In this document: positions 15,302 through 22,374 of the stretch, piece by piece
How positions within the stretch are numbered: the stretch's first letter is position 1
Layout of the letters: each line of letters begins with the position of its first letter
Translations under genes and position numbers: made by a program
Virus record (IMG/VR): IMGVR_UViG_3300048919_000090
Span: 1-49,810 of that record
Reading direction: 5' to 3' (one strand)
Source of the DNA: a virus
Length of the DNA: 49,810 bases
Notes under the pieces: generated by a model
The model's database searches: none
Seen by the model: only the letters and a program-made list of their open reading frames with translations
What the model was told of the DNA's origin: nothing

Positions 15302-15343
15302 AAAAAAAAGTCCCCGTGCGGGGACCGTCATAGACACGGGGAC
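15302..15343 (-). terminator. Terminator with an alternative longer hairpin
   Basis: Minus strand: stem GTCCCC/GGGGAC (15325-15320 with 15315-15310) followed by eight U. A third element CACGGGGAC (15335-15343) can instead pair with GTCCCCGTG (15310-15318) or compete with the first arm. It directly follows the RMF-like gene. Confidence 0.75.
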
Positions 15344-15498
15344 TAGCGAGGCAATGTACCCTTCAAAACCTGTAAGCCAGCCGTGTACCCGAGCAGCCAC
15401 GCGTGTCGCTGCACCGTGTCACCATAAGGACAATCTGCCGCATTACCACCATTGACCGCGTGGTCTCGTCCGGCTCGCCAGATATTATTAAGATTCAT
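15343..15498 (-). CDS. RMF-like (ribosome modulation factor / CrpP family) small protein
   Basis: A 51-residue protein from ATG 15498; an in-frame GTG at 15525 would add nine residues and neither has a strong ribosome site. The core 'AGRDHAVNGGNAADCPY' followed six residues later by 'RHAWLLGY' matches the RMF pattern G-x3-G...CPY...R-x2-WL-x-G. Key residues are C23-P24-Y25, R31, W34-L35 and G37. E. coli RMF inactivates ribosomes by 100S dimer formation; CrpP-like relatives occur on mobile elements. Here it lies between a triple-HTH protein and a terminator in an early operon. Ribosome targeting is inferred. Confidence 0.65.
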   Translation of the reverse strand: MNLNNIWRAGRDHAVNGGNAADCPYGDTVQRHAWLLGYTAGLQVLKGTLPR

Positions 15499-15533
15499 AG
15501 TCCCGTAACTATTGCAGTCCGGCACAGTCTAAG

Positions 15534-15995
15534 CTATCGGACATATCCTATACCGCGTCGGATATTGTTCTGTTTGATAACATTTTCCAGATTGCGTCTG
15601 GTACAACCCAGCTTCTCAGCAATGACAGGCAGTGATACCTTATTCTTACGCAGACGTGCAATACGTGCAATCTCTCTGCGTGTAGGCTGCCACGTGTGCT
15701 TACGGCACTCAGGGTTACAGCACCGGCGCACGTATGCCCTTACTGAGGCAGACGAACGTCCCAGTTCCCGCGCAATTTCTTCATATGTAAAATCGTGCAT
15801 CATTTCCTGTACCAGTTTTACTTCACGCTGCATCCAGGCTTTTTTCTGCGGCTTTGCTGTTATACCTATCAGATTCAGTTGTGAGACGATTGCGCCCTTG
15901 CTGCGCTCCAGTTTCTCTGCCAGTTCCGCAACTGTGTGAGTGGGTGCCAGTCCGGCAAGCCACCGCTGCTCTGATGTTGTCCACGCCTGTCGCAT
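15534..15995 (-). CDS. Triple helix-turn-helix DNA-binding protein
   Basis: 153 residues made of three successive HTH-like units: 'WTTSEQRWLAGL....TVAELAEKLERSKGAIVSQL' (4-45), 'WMQREVKLVQEMM...YEEIARELGRSSASVRAYV' (54-92) and 'PTRREIARIARLRK...LPVIAEKLGCTRRNLENVI' (105-142). The first two begin with the Trp expected of Myb/SANT-like or GcrA-like helices. A good AGAGGAG site precedes the ATG. It is a candidate regulator of the phage's early operators or of late transcription; target unknown. Confidence 0.65.
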   Translation of the reverse strand: MRQAWTTSEQRWLAGLAPTHTVAELAEKLERSKGAIVSQLNLIGITAKPQKKAWMQREVKLVQEMMHDFTYEEIARELGRSSASVRAYVRRCCNPECRKHTWQPTRREIARIARLRKNKVSLPVIAEKLGCTRRNLENVIKQNNIRRGIGYVR

Positions 15996-16010
15996 TGACC
16001 ATACTCCTCT

Positions 16011-16211
16011 CTAAATCTGTCCACCAGCACATACACGTACCTCCTCAATCATCCGACGCGTCCGCATGTGACGGTCGGTATCACTGGAGAGGATACGTAT
16101 CACCTTATGACCTTCACGCAGTGCGTCTGTTGTCAGCCTGTGCAGGAAGTTCTGCGCTTCCATTGTGGTCATCTCAGTTTCAAGTTTTAAACGTTTGTAT
16201 ACAGTTGTCAT
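16011..16211 (-). CDS. Small basic hypothetical protein (66 aa)
   Basis: Arg- and Thr-rich ('MTTVYKRLKLETEMTTMEAQNFLHRLTTDAL...HMRTRRMIEEVR'). GGGG lies upstream, immediately after the 16215 gene. No motif recognised; nucleic-acid binding is possible from its charge. Confidence 0.5.
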   Translation of the reverse strand: MTTVYKRLKLETEMTTMEAQNFLHRLTTDALREGHKVIRILSSDTDRHMRTRRMIEEVRVCAGGQI

Positions 16212-16214
16212 TTT

Positions 16215-16361
16215 TCAGTCCCCACGGGCTAATTTAAGATAAAGGTCACGTTGTCCGAACGACTGATAAGCTTCAGCCATCCGTCCTGCTTTCTTACGGC
16301 GCATACCGGTATGGTGAGCAATACGCGCTTCGTCAATAAAATGTTTAGTGTGCCAGCTCAT
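16215..16361 (-). CDS. Small basic protein (48 aa)
   Basis: Frame MSWHTKHFIDEARIAHHTGM... to LYLKLARGD. AGGGGAG precedes the ATG and the next gene follows within three bases. Basic and helical; not recognised. Confidence 0.5.
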   Translation of the reverse strand: MSWHTKHFIDEARIAHHTGMRRKKAGRMAEAYQSFGQRDLYLKLARGD

Positions 16362-16397
16362 ATTGCTCCCCTGTGTTATACGGCTTTACGGTGTCAC

Positions 16398-16577
16398 TCA
16401 CAATCTGAACTTTGCTAACAGCTCAGGTGTAACTATCTCGTTAAAATCCATCTCTTCAAGCAGCTTCACGAAGTCATCCTCGCTAAGCTCTTCATCCTTG
16501 CAAAAAGCAATGAACCGGCTGCTATTTTCAATTACAAAAGCCCTGACCATTAGTTGGGTCATACCCTTTAGATGCAT
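16398..16577 (-). CDS. Small acidic helical protein (59 aa)
   Basis: Start set at ATG 16577, six bases after AGGAG; an upstream in-frame extension to 16661 lacks a ribosome site. Sequence 'FIAFCKDEELSEDDFVKLLEEMDFNEIVTPELLAKF' is helical and acidic. Function unknown. Confidence 0.5.
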   Translation of the reverse strand: MHLKGMTQLMVRAFVIENSSRFIAFCKDEELSEDDFVKLLEEMDFNEIVTPELLAKFRL

Positions 16578-16597
16578 CCTCTTCTCCTGTTCAGTGG

Positions 16598-16903
16598 TTA
16601 CTGGCCCAATGCCTTGGCAATGGCGGCGCGTGCAAGTGCCATTGGATGGCTCGGTTCGCATTCATCGTGAGATTCGCAATGCGTATCCTCAACATAATCG
16701 TGAAGTTGCCGAACAGCTTCGAGCAATTCAGGCGCAGCGGCTATTAGTTTGGCGTTTGCTTCAGCCTCCTTTAGCCATGACCTCCTCGCCACAACGTGCG
16801 CCAAGTTAAGACTGATGCCTTCATCGTTATGTCTGATATCAATCAGGTCGCCACGCATTTCACTTACACGCCACGGCCCTTTTGTTCCCTTAAATTCATG
16901 CAT
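16598..16903 (-). CDS. Conserved phage hypothetical protein with 'NAKLIAAAPELLEA' motif
   Basis: 101 residues from ATG 16903, with a perfect AGGAGG six bases before it. 'TKGPWRVSEM' near the N-terminus and 'EAEANAKLIAAAPELLEAVRQL' in the middle are hallmarks of a very common family of small proteins in Gram-negative phages and prophages, function unknown. First gene behind early promoter site 5. Confidence 0.7.
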   Translation of the reverse strand: MHEFKGTKGPWRVSEMRGDLIDIRHNDEGISLNLAHVVARRSWLKEAEANAKLIAAAPELLEAVRQLHDYVEDTHCESHDECEPSHPMALARAAIAKALGQ

Positions 16904-16952
16904 CTTCAACCTCCTGCTATAAACCCCAGCACTATTGCTGTTCGATAAGTTA

Positions 16953-16981
16953 AAGATACTCTCAGTTGACGAATCCGTCAA
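16953..16981 (-). promoter_or_regulatory. Early-class promoter with overlapping operator (site 5)
   Basis: Minus strand: TTGACG (16981-16976), 17 bp, TATCTT (16958-16953). The dyad is at 16967-16980. It restarts transcription right after the primase-helicase terminator. Confidence 0.85.
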
Positions 16982-16990
16982 TACTAATTA

Positions 16991-17014
16991 CAAAAAAAAG
17001 TGCCCGAAGGCACT
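16991..17014 (-). terminator. Terminator after the primase-helicase gene
   Basis: Minus strand: AGTGCC-TTCG-GGCACT followed by eight U (stem 17014-17009 with 17004-16999). UUCG loop and long U tract make it strong. Confidence 0.88.
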
Positions 17015-19304
17015 AACCCTGCATCTGAAGGCCCATACTCATATCACCCTGCGCCTGCTGGTAATGGCGGGCAATCTCTGCAGCACCCTGCAGGTTGGCG
17101 TGGATGTGACCCAGCTTGATATAGAGACGCGGTTTGCCGCCATCAATCATAATGACGTTATTCACACGCCCATCTTTCAGCCCCGGATGCCAGTCATAAC
17201 CCAGTGAACGCATCATGTCACGGCGGCGGGCAGGGGGTACCTGACGTTCTGCACGCATCTGCTTTAGCAGGTTATCCAGTGCCTTACTGCTCACCCAGCC
17301 ACCCATAAAGCCCTGACGACCTTCTTCGATAGCTTCCAGTACTTCCTGCTCAACGGTACCCAGTGACGCAGTGATAGCCAGTGCGGTACTGCTTGTCTCT
17401 GGTGCGCGGTTAGGATGGTGCGCTACCTGCCGGGCGTGGAAGTAATACCGCATATAGGACGCACTGAGCGGATTACGCATGAAGTGGTCCAGTGCAGCAT
17501 AATAGGTTTCGTCCATACCATCACGCAGGATATCGTCAGCACTCTCATGAGGCGTAATGAATGTTGCATAACGGCGGTCATCTTTCGTCTTTATAACAGC
17601 GTCCCGGTGGTTACTGGTGATGATAATACCCAGCATGTTACGGCACGTATCTGTTTCAACACCTTTCTTCTGGAAGGGAATAGTGCGGTCAGTGATGATG
17701 GGCTTCAGAATTTCAATCACGTCCCGCTTGTCACCCACTTTGAAGTCATTGATGACCGCAAAGGTATTACCGTGTACCCAGCCGTTAAATTTGTTGTCCA
17801 CGTCAGATGACTGTACGACGGTCGAGTGACGCTTACCCATAACCAGCATCATAGCGTCAGCAATCGTGGTTTTACCGTTACCCGGCGCACCGACGATGAC
17901 AGGTGCCCAGCGCATACATTCACCGGGGTTCTGCACTTTCCACGCCATCCAGTCCAGCAGGATGTGATGGTCAAGCGGGCACAGTTTCTTAACGTGATTG
18001 ATAAACACAGACACATCTCCTTCAATACCCGTGTCAGTGGTCGGTTTGAACGCATTAACATACTTCACTTCGTCTTCCTGAGTAATAGAGCCAAACGGCG
18101 TGTCAGGGTCGTAAGTAATGTCTTCAACCTTACTGAAGGTGTACAGCTGCGATTCGGTGAACGCTTCCCACGCTTTACGGGTTGTCTTCTCGTTCGACTC
18201 ATCCAGTGTGAAGGTGTACCCGCCCCACAGGGTGTTAAATTGCTCCGACTTGTACATCATGCCATTGGGTGCAAGGATACTGTGGTACTTGGCAATGTAC
18301 ACACACCCACGGAACATATCGACCAGCTGCGTACCACCGATGAACTGGAAACCAGAGCGTACAACCGGTTCAGCTGCTTCCACAATGCGTTCCTGTGAGA
18401 CAGTCTCAATGGGTGCACCCACACTGTACCAGTTGGTCTGACGGGACACAGCACCAAGGATGGTACGCTGCATATAGCTCTTGTGGTTATCCCACTTGTC
18501 ACGCTTGAGTGCGCTCTTGCGCATCAGGCTTTCAATGCGTTCACAGTTATTGCCGGTCCAGAACGCCAGATGCTGAGCCAGTGCTGCATCTGCGCTTGAA
18601 GCGTCACCATCATAGGCGTCTGTATTACCGTGCCACAGGTCTTTAAAGGTACCGCGTGCGCCAAACACACCAGCAGCACTCGTAGCTGCACAGGCTTTAG
18701 CAATCAGCTTCTCATCGTCCACAATCGGGCAGGACTGAGGCACATGTGTGGTTGTCCATTCAGCAGCGGTGGTCTGCTCCTGCGCTGGGAAGTAGCGCGA
18801 CACGACCGCATTCAGTGGAGCAGCAGCGTTAAAGAACATGTCACCCTGTCCGCACTGACCAAGACAGATAAAGCGGTTATCACTGTACAGTTCAATATGC
18901 AGCGGGACATTCTTTGACGCGTGTGGCGGAATAGATGCACTGTAACCGAAGATGTGCAGACCCTTACCAGACTGCGATACCTCGACGTAACAGCCTGCAA
19001 ACGTAGCGCATAACTCACTCGCCAGACCTGACCATGAATTGTCAGCCTGTAAAGCACCATCAATATCAAGGCACCAGCGTCCATCACCATCAATGATGAC
19101 ACCGGCACGGTAATTGGCACCCAGACCAGATGCAGTTTGCTGCGCCTGTTCAAGTGTCATACGGTCAGCCGTGTGGAGGCTGGTTACGATACCCTGAGCA
19201 TTGCAGGGCATTTTTTCAGTGCGGTCACCGCGTTGCTCAAGCTTACAAACGATAAATTTGGAGTGAGTAAAACCCACCCCTCCGACAGAGGGGATTGTGT
19301 TCAT
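17013..19304 (-). CDS. Primase-helicase (AEP prim-pol plus SF3/D5-like helicase)
   Basis: 763 residues. The N-terminal archaeo-eukaryotic primase-polymerase domain shows 'RWCLDIDGAL' (catalytic D80, D82), 'SQSGKGLHIFG' (S110, H117) and 'HIELYSDNRFICLGQ' (136-150). A linker leads to a C-terminal AAA+ helicase of the DUF5906/D5 type. It has Walker A 'VGAPGNGKTT' (471-480), Walker B region 'TFAVINDF' (D520) and a sensor segment 'MLGIIITSNHRDAVIKTKDDRRYA'. It would prime and unwind DNA for the phage polymerase. AGGGA precedes the start. Coupled to the TetR-like HTH gene upstream and ended by a strong terminator. Confidence 0.9.
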   Translation of the reverse strand: MNTIPSVGGVGFTHSKFIVCKLEQRGDRTEKMPCNAQGIVTSLHTADRMTLEQAQQTASGLGANYRAGVIIDGDGRWCLDIDGALQADNSWSGLASELCATFAGCYVEVSQSGKGLHIFGYSASIPPHASKNVPLHIELYSDNRFICLGQCGQGDMFFNAAAPLNAVVSRYFPAQEQTTAAEWTTTHVPQSCPIVDDEKLIAKACAATSAAGVFGARGTFKDLWHGNTDAYDGDASSADAALAQHLAFWTGNNCERIESLMRKSALKRDKWDNHKSYMQRTILGAVSRQTNWYSVGAPIETVSQERIVEAAEPVVRSGFQFIGGTQLVDMFRGCVYIAKYHSILAPNGMMYKSEQFNTLWGGYTFTLDESNEKTTRKAWEAFTESQLYTFSKVEDITYDPDTPFGSITQEDEVKYVNAFKPTTDTGIEGDVSVFINHVKKLCPLDHHILLDWMAWKVQNPGECMRWAPVIVGAPGNGKTTIADAMMLVMGKRHSTVVQSSDVDNKFNGWVHGNTFAVINDFKVGDKRDVIEILKPIITDRTIPFQKKGVETDTCRNMLGIIITSNHRDAVIKTKDDRRYATFITPHESADDILRDGMDETYYAALDHFMRNPLSASYMRYYFHARQVAHHPNRAPETSSTALAITASLGTVEQEVLEAIEEGRQGFMGGWVSSKALDNLLKQMRAERQVPPARRRDMMRSLGYDWHPGLKDGRVNNVIMIDGGKPRLYIKLGHIHANLQGAAEIARHYQQAQGDMSMGLQMQG

Positions 19305-19329
19305 CTGTTATCCCTGTATTATTAGAGTG

Positions 19330-19608
19330 TTAGGCGAGGCTGCTTAAGGCTTTCACGCGTAGTTCATGGGGAGCAGACTGAGCCACCTCGTTGTCACACG
19401 CGATACCCTGAGCAATCAGCTTAAGGTCTTCCATCTCCACAGCGCGCTTCATCACCTCAGTGCGCAGGTTCTCGATGGTCTTAAAGTGGTGGTTAATGGC
19501 ACCTTTGGAAACGTATGCACCTGCTGCTACCGCATCACGCGTGAGGCAATCCAGACCATCAACTACCGCCATTTTATATGCTGCTTCTAAAATCTTATCT
19601 CTGGTCAT
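19330..19608 (-). CDS. TetR-like HTH regulator, DNA-binding domain only
   Basis: 92 residues. 'ILEAAYKMAVVDGLDCLTRDAVAAGAYVSKGAINHHFKTIENLRTEVM' is a TetR-type N-terminal HTH: helix 1, then 'TRDAVAA' positioning helix and 'SKGAINHHF' recognition helix. The large ligand domain of TetR proteins is missing; only about 40 residues follow. It lies right behind operator-promoter site 6 and ahead of the primase gene, as an autoregulated phage repressor would. It is the prime candidate to bind TGACG-N4-CGTCA; untested. Confidence 0.7.
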   Translation of the reverse strand: MTRDKILEAAYKMAVVDGLDCLTRDAVAAGAYVSKGAINHHFKTIENLRTEVMKRAVEMEDLKLIAQGIACDNEVAQSAPHELRVKALSSLA

Positions 19609-19633
19609 CTCAATAGCCCTGTAATATGTATCA

Positions 19634-20581
19634 TCAAATGGTACACGCCGTTGACTGACTCGTCAACACCCTTTGACATGCTATAGAGTAATAATCACTA
19701 TTCAACTCAATACCCGTGAATTTCCTACCCATTGATAAAGCAGCAACACCGGTGCTACCGCTACCCATTGTAAAGTCAAGTATGGTGTCGCCTTCATTGG
19801 TATAAGTGAAAATTAAGTCCTGCAAAAGTGCGACAGGTTTTTGCGTAGGGTGATGATTCTCTGAATCTTTACTGTATTTAAGAATGTTTTTTTTATGCTT
19901 CTGACCTTCAGGTATGTTGAATATCTTAGGGAATCGATGAGCCTGATAACCTTTGAAACATTCGTTAATCATCACGATATAGTCATATGACCAGTTAAAG
20001 CCACCTGTCAGAACCTGTATTTCCTTCAGTCTTTCTTCCGATGGGATGCGAAAAACCTTACCGGTTGTAAAGTGGTGAATGGCACCCGATTTACCCAGTG
20101 CGGTGGCAAGCTGATTCGGTTTCATGCCTACCCGCTCCAGTTCATCCATGAACATTTTCTGCAAGGGGTTTTCCGAATAGTCTGTGTCCGCTTTAAAATA
20201 CACACAGATGTCTTCAGTGATGTTCACGGGGGCTTTAGCACTTATCATAGCGTTAGCAAAGTGATTCTTTTCCCACACATACCGATAAGTAAACGGTAGG
20301 TTTCCGTGACCATTAGTGATAATTTCAGTGGTATAAGGGTCTTGAGAGAAAAGGCACATTGTTCCCTTTGGTCGCAGGATACGGTGACACTCTTTCATCA
20401 TTAATTTAGTATCCAGCGGCTTATCCCAGTCACTACCGGACATAGACCCCTTACTGATTGTCTTAATGGTTCCGTAAGGCGGGTCAGTCAATATCAGGTC
20501 CACACTGTTGTCCGGCAATTCTTTCATCCGCTCCATACAGTCACCAAACATCAGGTTAAATGTCTCCGTCTTAAGGTCCAT
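19634..20581 (-). CDS. DNA adenine N6-methyltransferase (beta-type order), with HTH-like insert
   Basis: 315 residues. The catalytic motif 'LTDPPYGT' (DPPY at 33-36) precedes the SAM-binding motif 'DFTMGSGSTG' (about 269-278), the order of beta-class amino-methyltransferases. 'HPTQKPVALLQDLI' is the usual motif before the SAM site. Between them, roughly residues 140-190, lies 'ELERVGMKPNQLATALGKSGAIHHFTTGKVFRIPSEERLKEI', which reads like a Cro/XRE-type HTH and may form target recognition. It probably methylates phage DNA against host restriction or regulates promoters. No partner restriction gene is nearby. Confidence 0.88.
   Translation of the reverse strand: MDLKTETFNLMFGDCMERMKELPDNSVDLILTDPPYGTIKTISKGSMSGSDWDKPLDTKLMMKECHRILRPKGTMCLFSQDPYTTEIITNGHGNLPFTYRYVWEKNHFANAMISAKAPVNITEDICVYFKADTDYSENPLQKMFMDELERVGMKPNQLATALGKSGAIHHFTTGKVFRIPSEERLKEIQVLTGGFNWSYDYIVMINECFKGYQAHRFPKIFNIPEGQKHKKNILKYSKDSENHHPTQKPVALLQDLIFTYTNEGDTILDFTMGSGSTGVAALSMGRKFTGIELNSDYYSIACQRVLTSQSTACTI
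19638..19666 (-). promoter_or_regulatory. Early-class promoter with overlapping operator (site 6)
   Basis: Minus strand: TTGACG (19666-19661), 17 bp, TACCAT (19643-19638). The dyad TGACGAGTCAGTCA spans 19652-19665 with one imperfect half. It lies inside the last codons of the methyltransferase gene and drives the TetR-like gene and primase. Confidence 0.75.
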
Positions 20582-20634
20582 TACTGTAAGCCACCTTTAG
20601 TCATTATCTCTAATCCAGTAGTAAAATATGATGC

Positions 20635-20664
20635 AGTATGACACGTGTTTGACGGTGTGGTCAA
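20635..20664 (-). promoter_or_regulatory. Variant operator-promoter for the methyltransferase
   Basis: TTGACGGTGTGGTCAA (20649-20664) is a TTGAC-N6-GTCAA dyad with wider spacing than the main operator. On the minus strand TTGACC, 18 bp, CATACT (20640-20635) could be a weak promoter for the methyltransferase gene. Confidence 0.4.
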
Positions 20665-20850
20665 CTATTCATGCGGTACAGAGTACCATTCAGCGCGACA
20701 TTTACGACAACGATATTTAAATTTTGCACCAAGCCAGTCCACAAGTTGTACTTGTTCGCTATTGCAGGTTTTACATGGGTGACACAGGCTCATCGCCCTG
20801 TCACGCCGCTTCACATTTCTCATCAACCGTTGTTCAAAGAGGTCACTCAT
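20665..20850 (-). CDS. Small zinc-ribbon protein (61 aa)
   Basis: Four-Cys ribbon: 'CHPCKTC' and 'YRCRKCRAEWYSVPHE', with a basic N-terminus. Zinc and nucleic-acid binding are likely. GGTGAG lies seven bases before the ATG. It follows the membrane protein gene by 3 bases. Confidence 0.6.
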   Translation of the reverse strand: MSDLFEQRLMRNVKRRDRAMSLCHPCKTCNSEQVQLVDWLGAKFKYRCRKCRAEWYSVPHE

Positions 20851-20853
20851 AAC

Positions 20854-21042
20854 TTATCTCACCCATTCGATATCTTTGCGTTCTTGCTCTTCCTTTTCGC
20901 GCTCGTAATGTTCTGCAATTTCATCAGTAATGGATTGTCTTGAGTCGTCATATGCTCTCACCAGCACCCACGCAATACCAAAATAAAGAAATACGAAAGA
21001 AATTATAAGCACTGTCACTTGTCCCATTTCCAGACCATTCAT
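20854..21042 (-). CDS. Small single-pass membrane protein with charged tail (62 aa)
   Basis: Start at ATG 21042, nine bases after AGGGG; a longer frame from 21087 has no ribosome site. Hydrophobic 'VTVLIISFVFLYFGIAWVLV' is a membrane helix, followed by a highly charged tail 'EIAEHYEREKEEQERKDIEW'. Likely inner membrane with a cytoplasmic coiled tail. Function unknown. Confidence 0.55.
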   Translation of the reverse strand: MNGLEMGQVTVLIISFVFLYFGIAWVLVRAYDDSRQSITDEIAEHYEREKEEQERKDIEWVR

Positions 21043-21046
21043 AACG

Positions 21047-21532
21047 TTAATCCCCTGTGACATCAGTAACGAACCGCCACCGACCACCGAGTGAAAGTAT
21101 CAGCTCTCCGCACGCCAGTTGTGCGCGCTCGTGCTCTGTACCTTTATATACCCAACCGGGTTTTTTCACCTCTTCCGAGTCGAATTGTCCAATCACTGTA
21201 CCTACCATTTCAGCGGTAATTAACAGTGGATAGATACCCACAAGGTCGGGACTGCGCAGCTTTTTACCCAGTGCAGGACTGTCATTGATTAACCCAAAAC
21301 GAACTGGCACGCCGCGCGCATCAGGCAGAACACCCTTATTATTGCGCCATAGCCTGCCGCCACGTTTAGACGCCATCAGGCGACGCTGATTCTGTACCTG
21401 TGCTTCACTGGTTAGCCCCGTGGAGGCGAGTATGTCAGTCGCCTTATCCACACCCATAATCTGCGCCAGTTCACTCAGCGCAGTGTGGGACACACCGTTA
21501 CGGCGCGCCCACTCGTGGATAGCGGGGGTCAT
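21047..21532 (-). CDS. VRR-NUC family nuclease
   Basis: 161 residues. The PD-(D/E)XK VRR-NUC pattern is visible: 'RGGRLWRNNKGVLPDARGVPVRFGL', 'KLRSPDLVGIYPLLI' (the Asp of the PD-like motif), 'IGQFDSEEVKKPGW' (E-x-K) and 'ERAQLACGELILSLGGRWRFV'. Such nucleases resolve branched DNA and are often next to SF2 helicases in phages, as here. An N-terminal helical extension of about 45 residues precedes the domain. Confidence 0.85.
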   Translation of the reverse strand: MTPAIHEWARRNGVSHTALSELAQIMGVDKATDILASTGLTSEAQVQNQRRLMASKRGGRLWRNNKGVLPDARGVPVRFGLINDSPALGKKLRSPDLVGIYPLLITAEMVGTVIGQFDSEEVKKPGWVYKGTEHERAQLACGELILSLGGRWRFVTDVTGD

Positions 21533-21690
21533 TTACTCACACCCATACCACAAAGAATGTCCAGTAAAGTCCCTTTAGCGTCGTTCGATGACTTGCAATT
21601 AACAGCAATCCTAACCCCGTGAAGGTAAGCTGACCATGTTCCGTTTTCTTCACGCTTAACTTCCCATCCTGTTATGCTTTTATTAGCCAT
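21529..21690 (-). CDS. Small hypothetical protein (53 aa)
   Basis: Frame MANKSITGWEVKREENGTWS... to LCGMGVSK. GGAG nine bases upstream, and ATGA overlap with the nuclease gene. The pattern 'GWEVKREENGTWSAYLHGVRIAV' recalls small integrase-arm-like or beta modules, but it is not assigned. Confidence 0.5.
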   Translation of the reverse strand: MANKSITGWEVKREENGTWSAYLHGVRIAVNCKSSNDAKGTLLDILCGMGVSK

Positions 21691-21802
21691 TACATGGTGC
21701 TCCTTCTTTTTCGCGCCATAACTGCGCGAGTTGTTGATAGTGATAAGCTGTCACGCCATCTGGCGCGTTGTCGCGCATTTTGATGCACCACTGGTAGCAC
21801 AT
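21683..21802 (-). CDS. Small hypothetical protein (39 aa)
   Basis: Frame MCYQWCIKMRDNAPDGVTAY... to GAPCNG. Its ATG overlaps the HNH stop as TAATG, GAGG lies ten bases upstream, and the end overlaps the next start by 8 bases. Probably translated; function unknown. Confidence 0.4.
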   Translation of the reverse strand: MCYQWCIKMRDNAPDGVTAYHYQQLAQLWREKEGAPCNG

Positions 21803-22374
21803 TATTTTTGGTCCTCTTTAATAAGTCCATGATTAACATGGAAACCATAAAATGTTTCAGCTTCTTTCCTTGCTTTAACTGCTTCCTCAAAGTCATCATG
21901 AAAACCCAGATGTCTTCTTTTACCATCAACTTCTATGCGTGCAGCCCATTTATTTTTACTTTTTATCCAGTGAACACCTACACACCCGGTTGTGTTTGCT
22001 TTACTCATCCTGACATTTCTACAGTTCCCTACTCTTTCGACACTCCTTAAATTTACAATCCGGTTATCTGTACCTATTCCGTTGATATGGTCAACTTCGA
22101 TAGGGTCAAATCCGTGGTACATTTTAAAAACAATCCGATGAACCATGAACTGCGGTTTAGAACCGTGCCCGGGTAAATTACACCTGTAATATGTCTTGCC
22201 TCGATATGAATGCTTTCTTCTTACTGGTCTTTTCGAATCAGTTATATACCACCTACCATCCAAACCAAGTAACGGTTTCCTGTATAAATCCCCGGTTTCA
22301 GAATTGTACGTGAAAAGACTGTTTAATAACTCAATAGAAGGTAATGGAATAGGCTTTTTGCTGTTACATCCCAT
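21802..22374 (-). CDS. HNH endonuclease with AP2-like DNA-binding domain
   Basis: 190 residues. The central HNH core 'MVHRIVFKMYHGFDPIEVDHINGIGTDNRIVNLRSV' has the His-Asp-His and Asn residues of HNH_3 homing nucleases. The C-terminal 'TGCVGVHWIKSKNKWAARIEVDGKRRHLGFHDDFEEAVKAR' is an AP2-like domain. This is a standard free-standing homing endonuclease of phages. It starts inside the last codons of the helicase gene and is more AT-rich than its neighbours, fitting a recent insertion. Confidence 0.9.
   Translation of the reverse strand: MGCNSKKPIPLPSIELLNSLFTYNSETGDLYRKPLLGLDGRWYITDSKRPVRRKHSYRGKTYYRCNLPGHGSKPQFMVHRIVFKMYHGFDPIEVDHINGIGTDNRIVNLRSVERVGNCRNVRMSKANTTGCVGVHWIKSKNKWAARIEVDGKRRHLGFHDDFEEAVKARKEAETFYGFHVNHGLIKEDQK

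Noticed and set aside
17415-18917. Plus-strand frames of up to 190 codons opposite the primase-helicase gene
   Set aside because: Codon pattern and composition are those of a complementary strand; no Shine-Dalgarno and no promoter.
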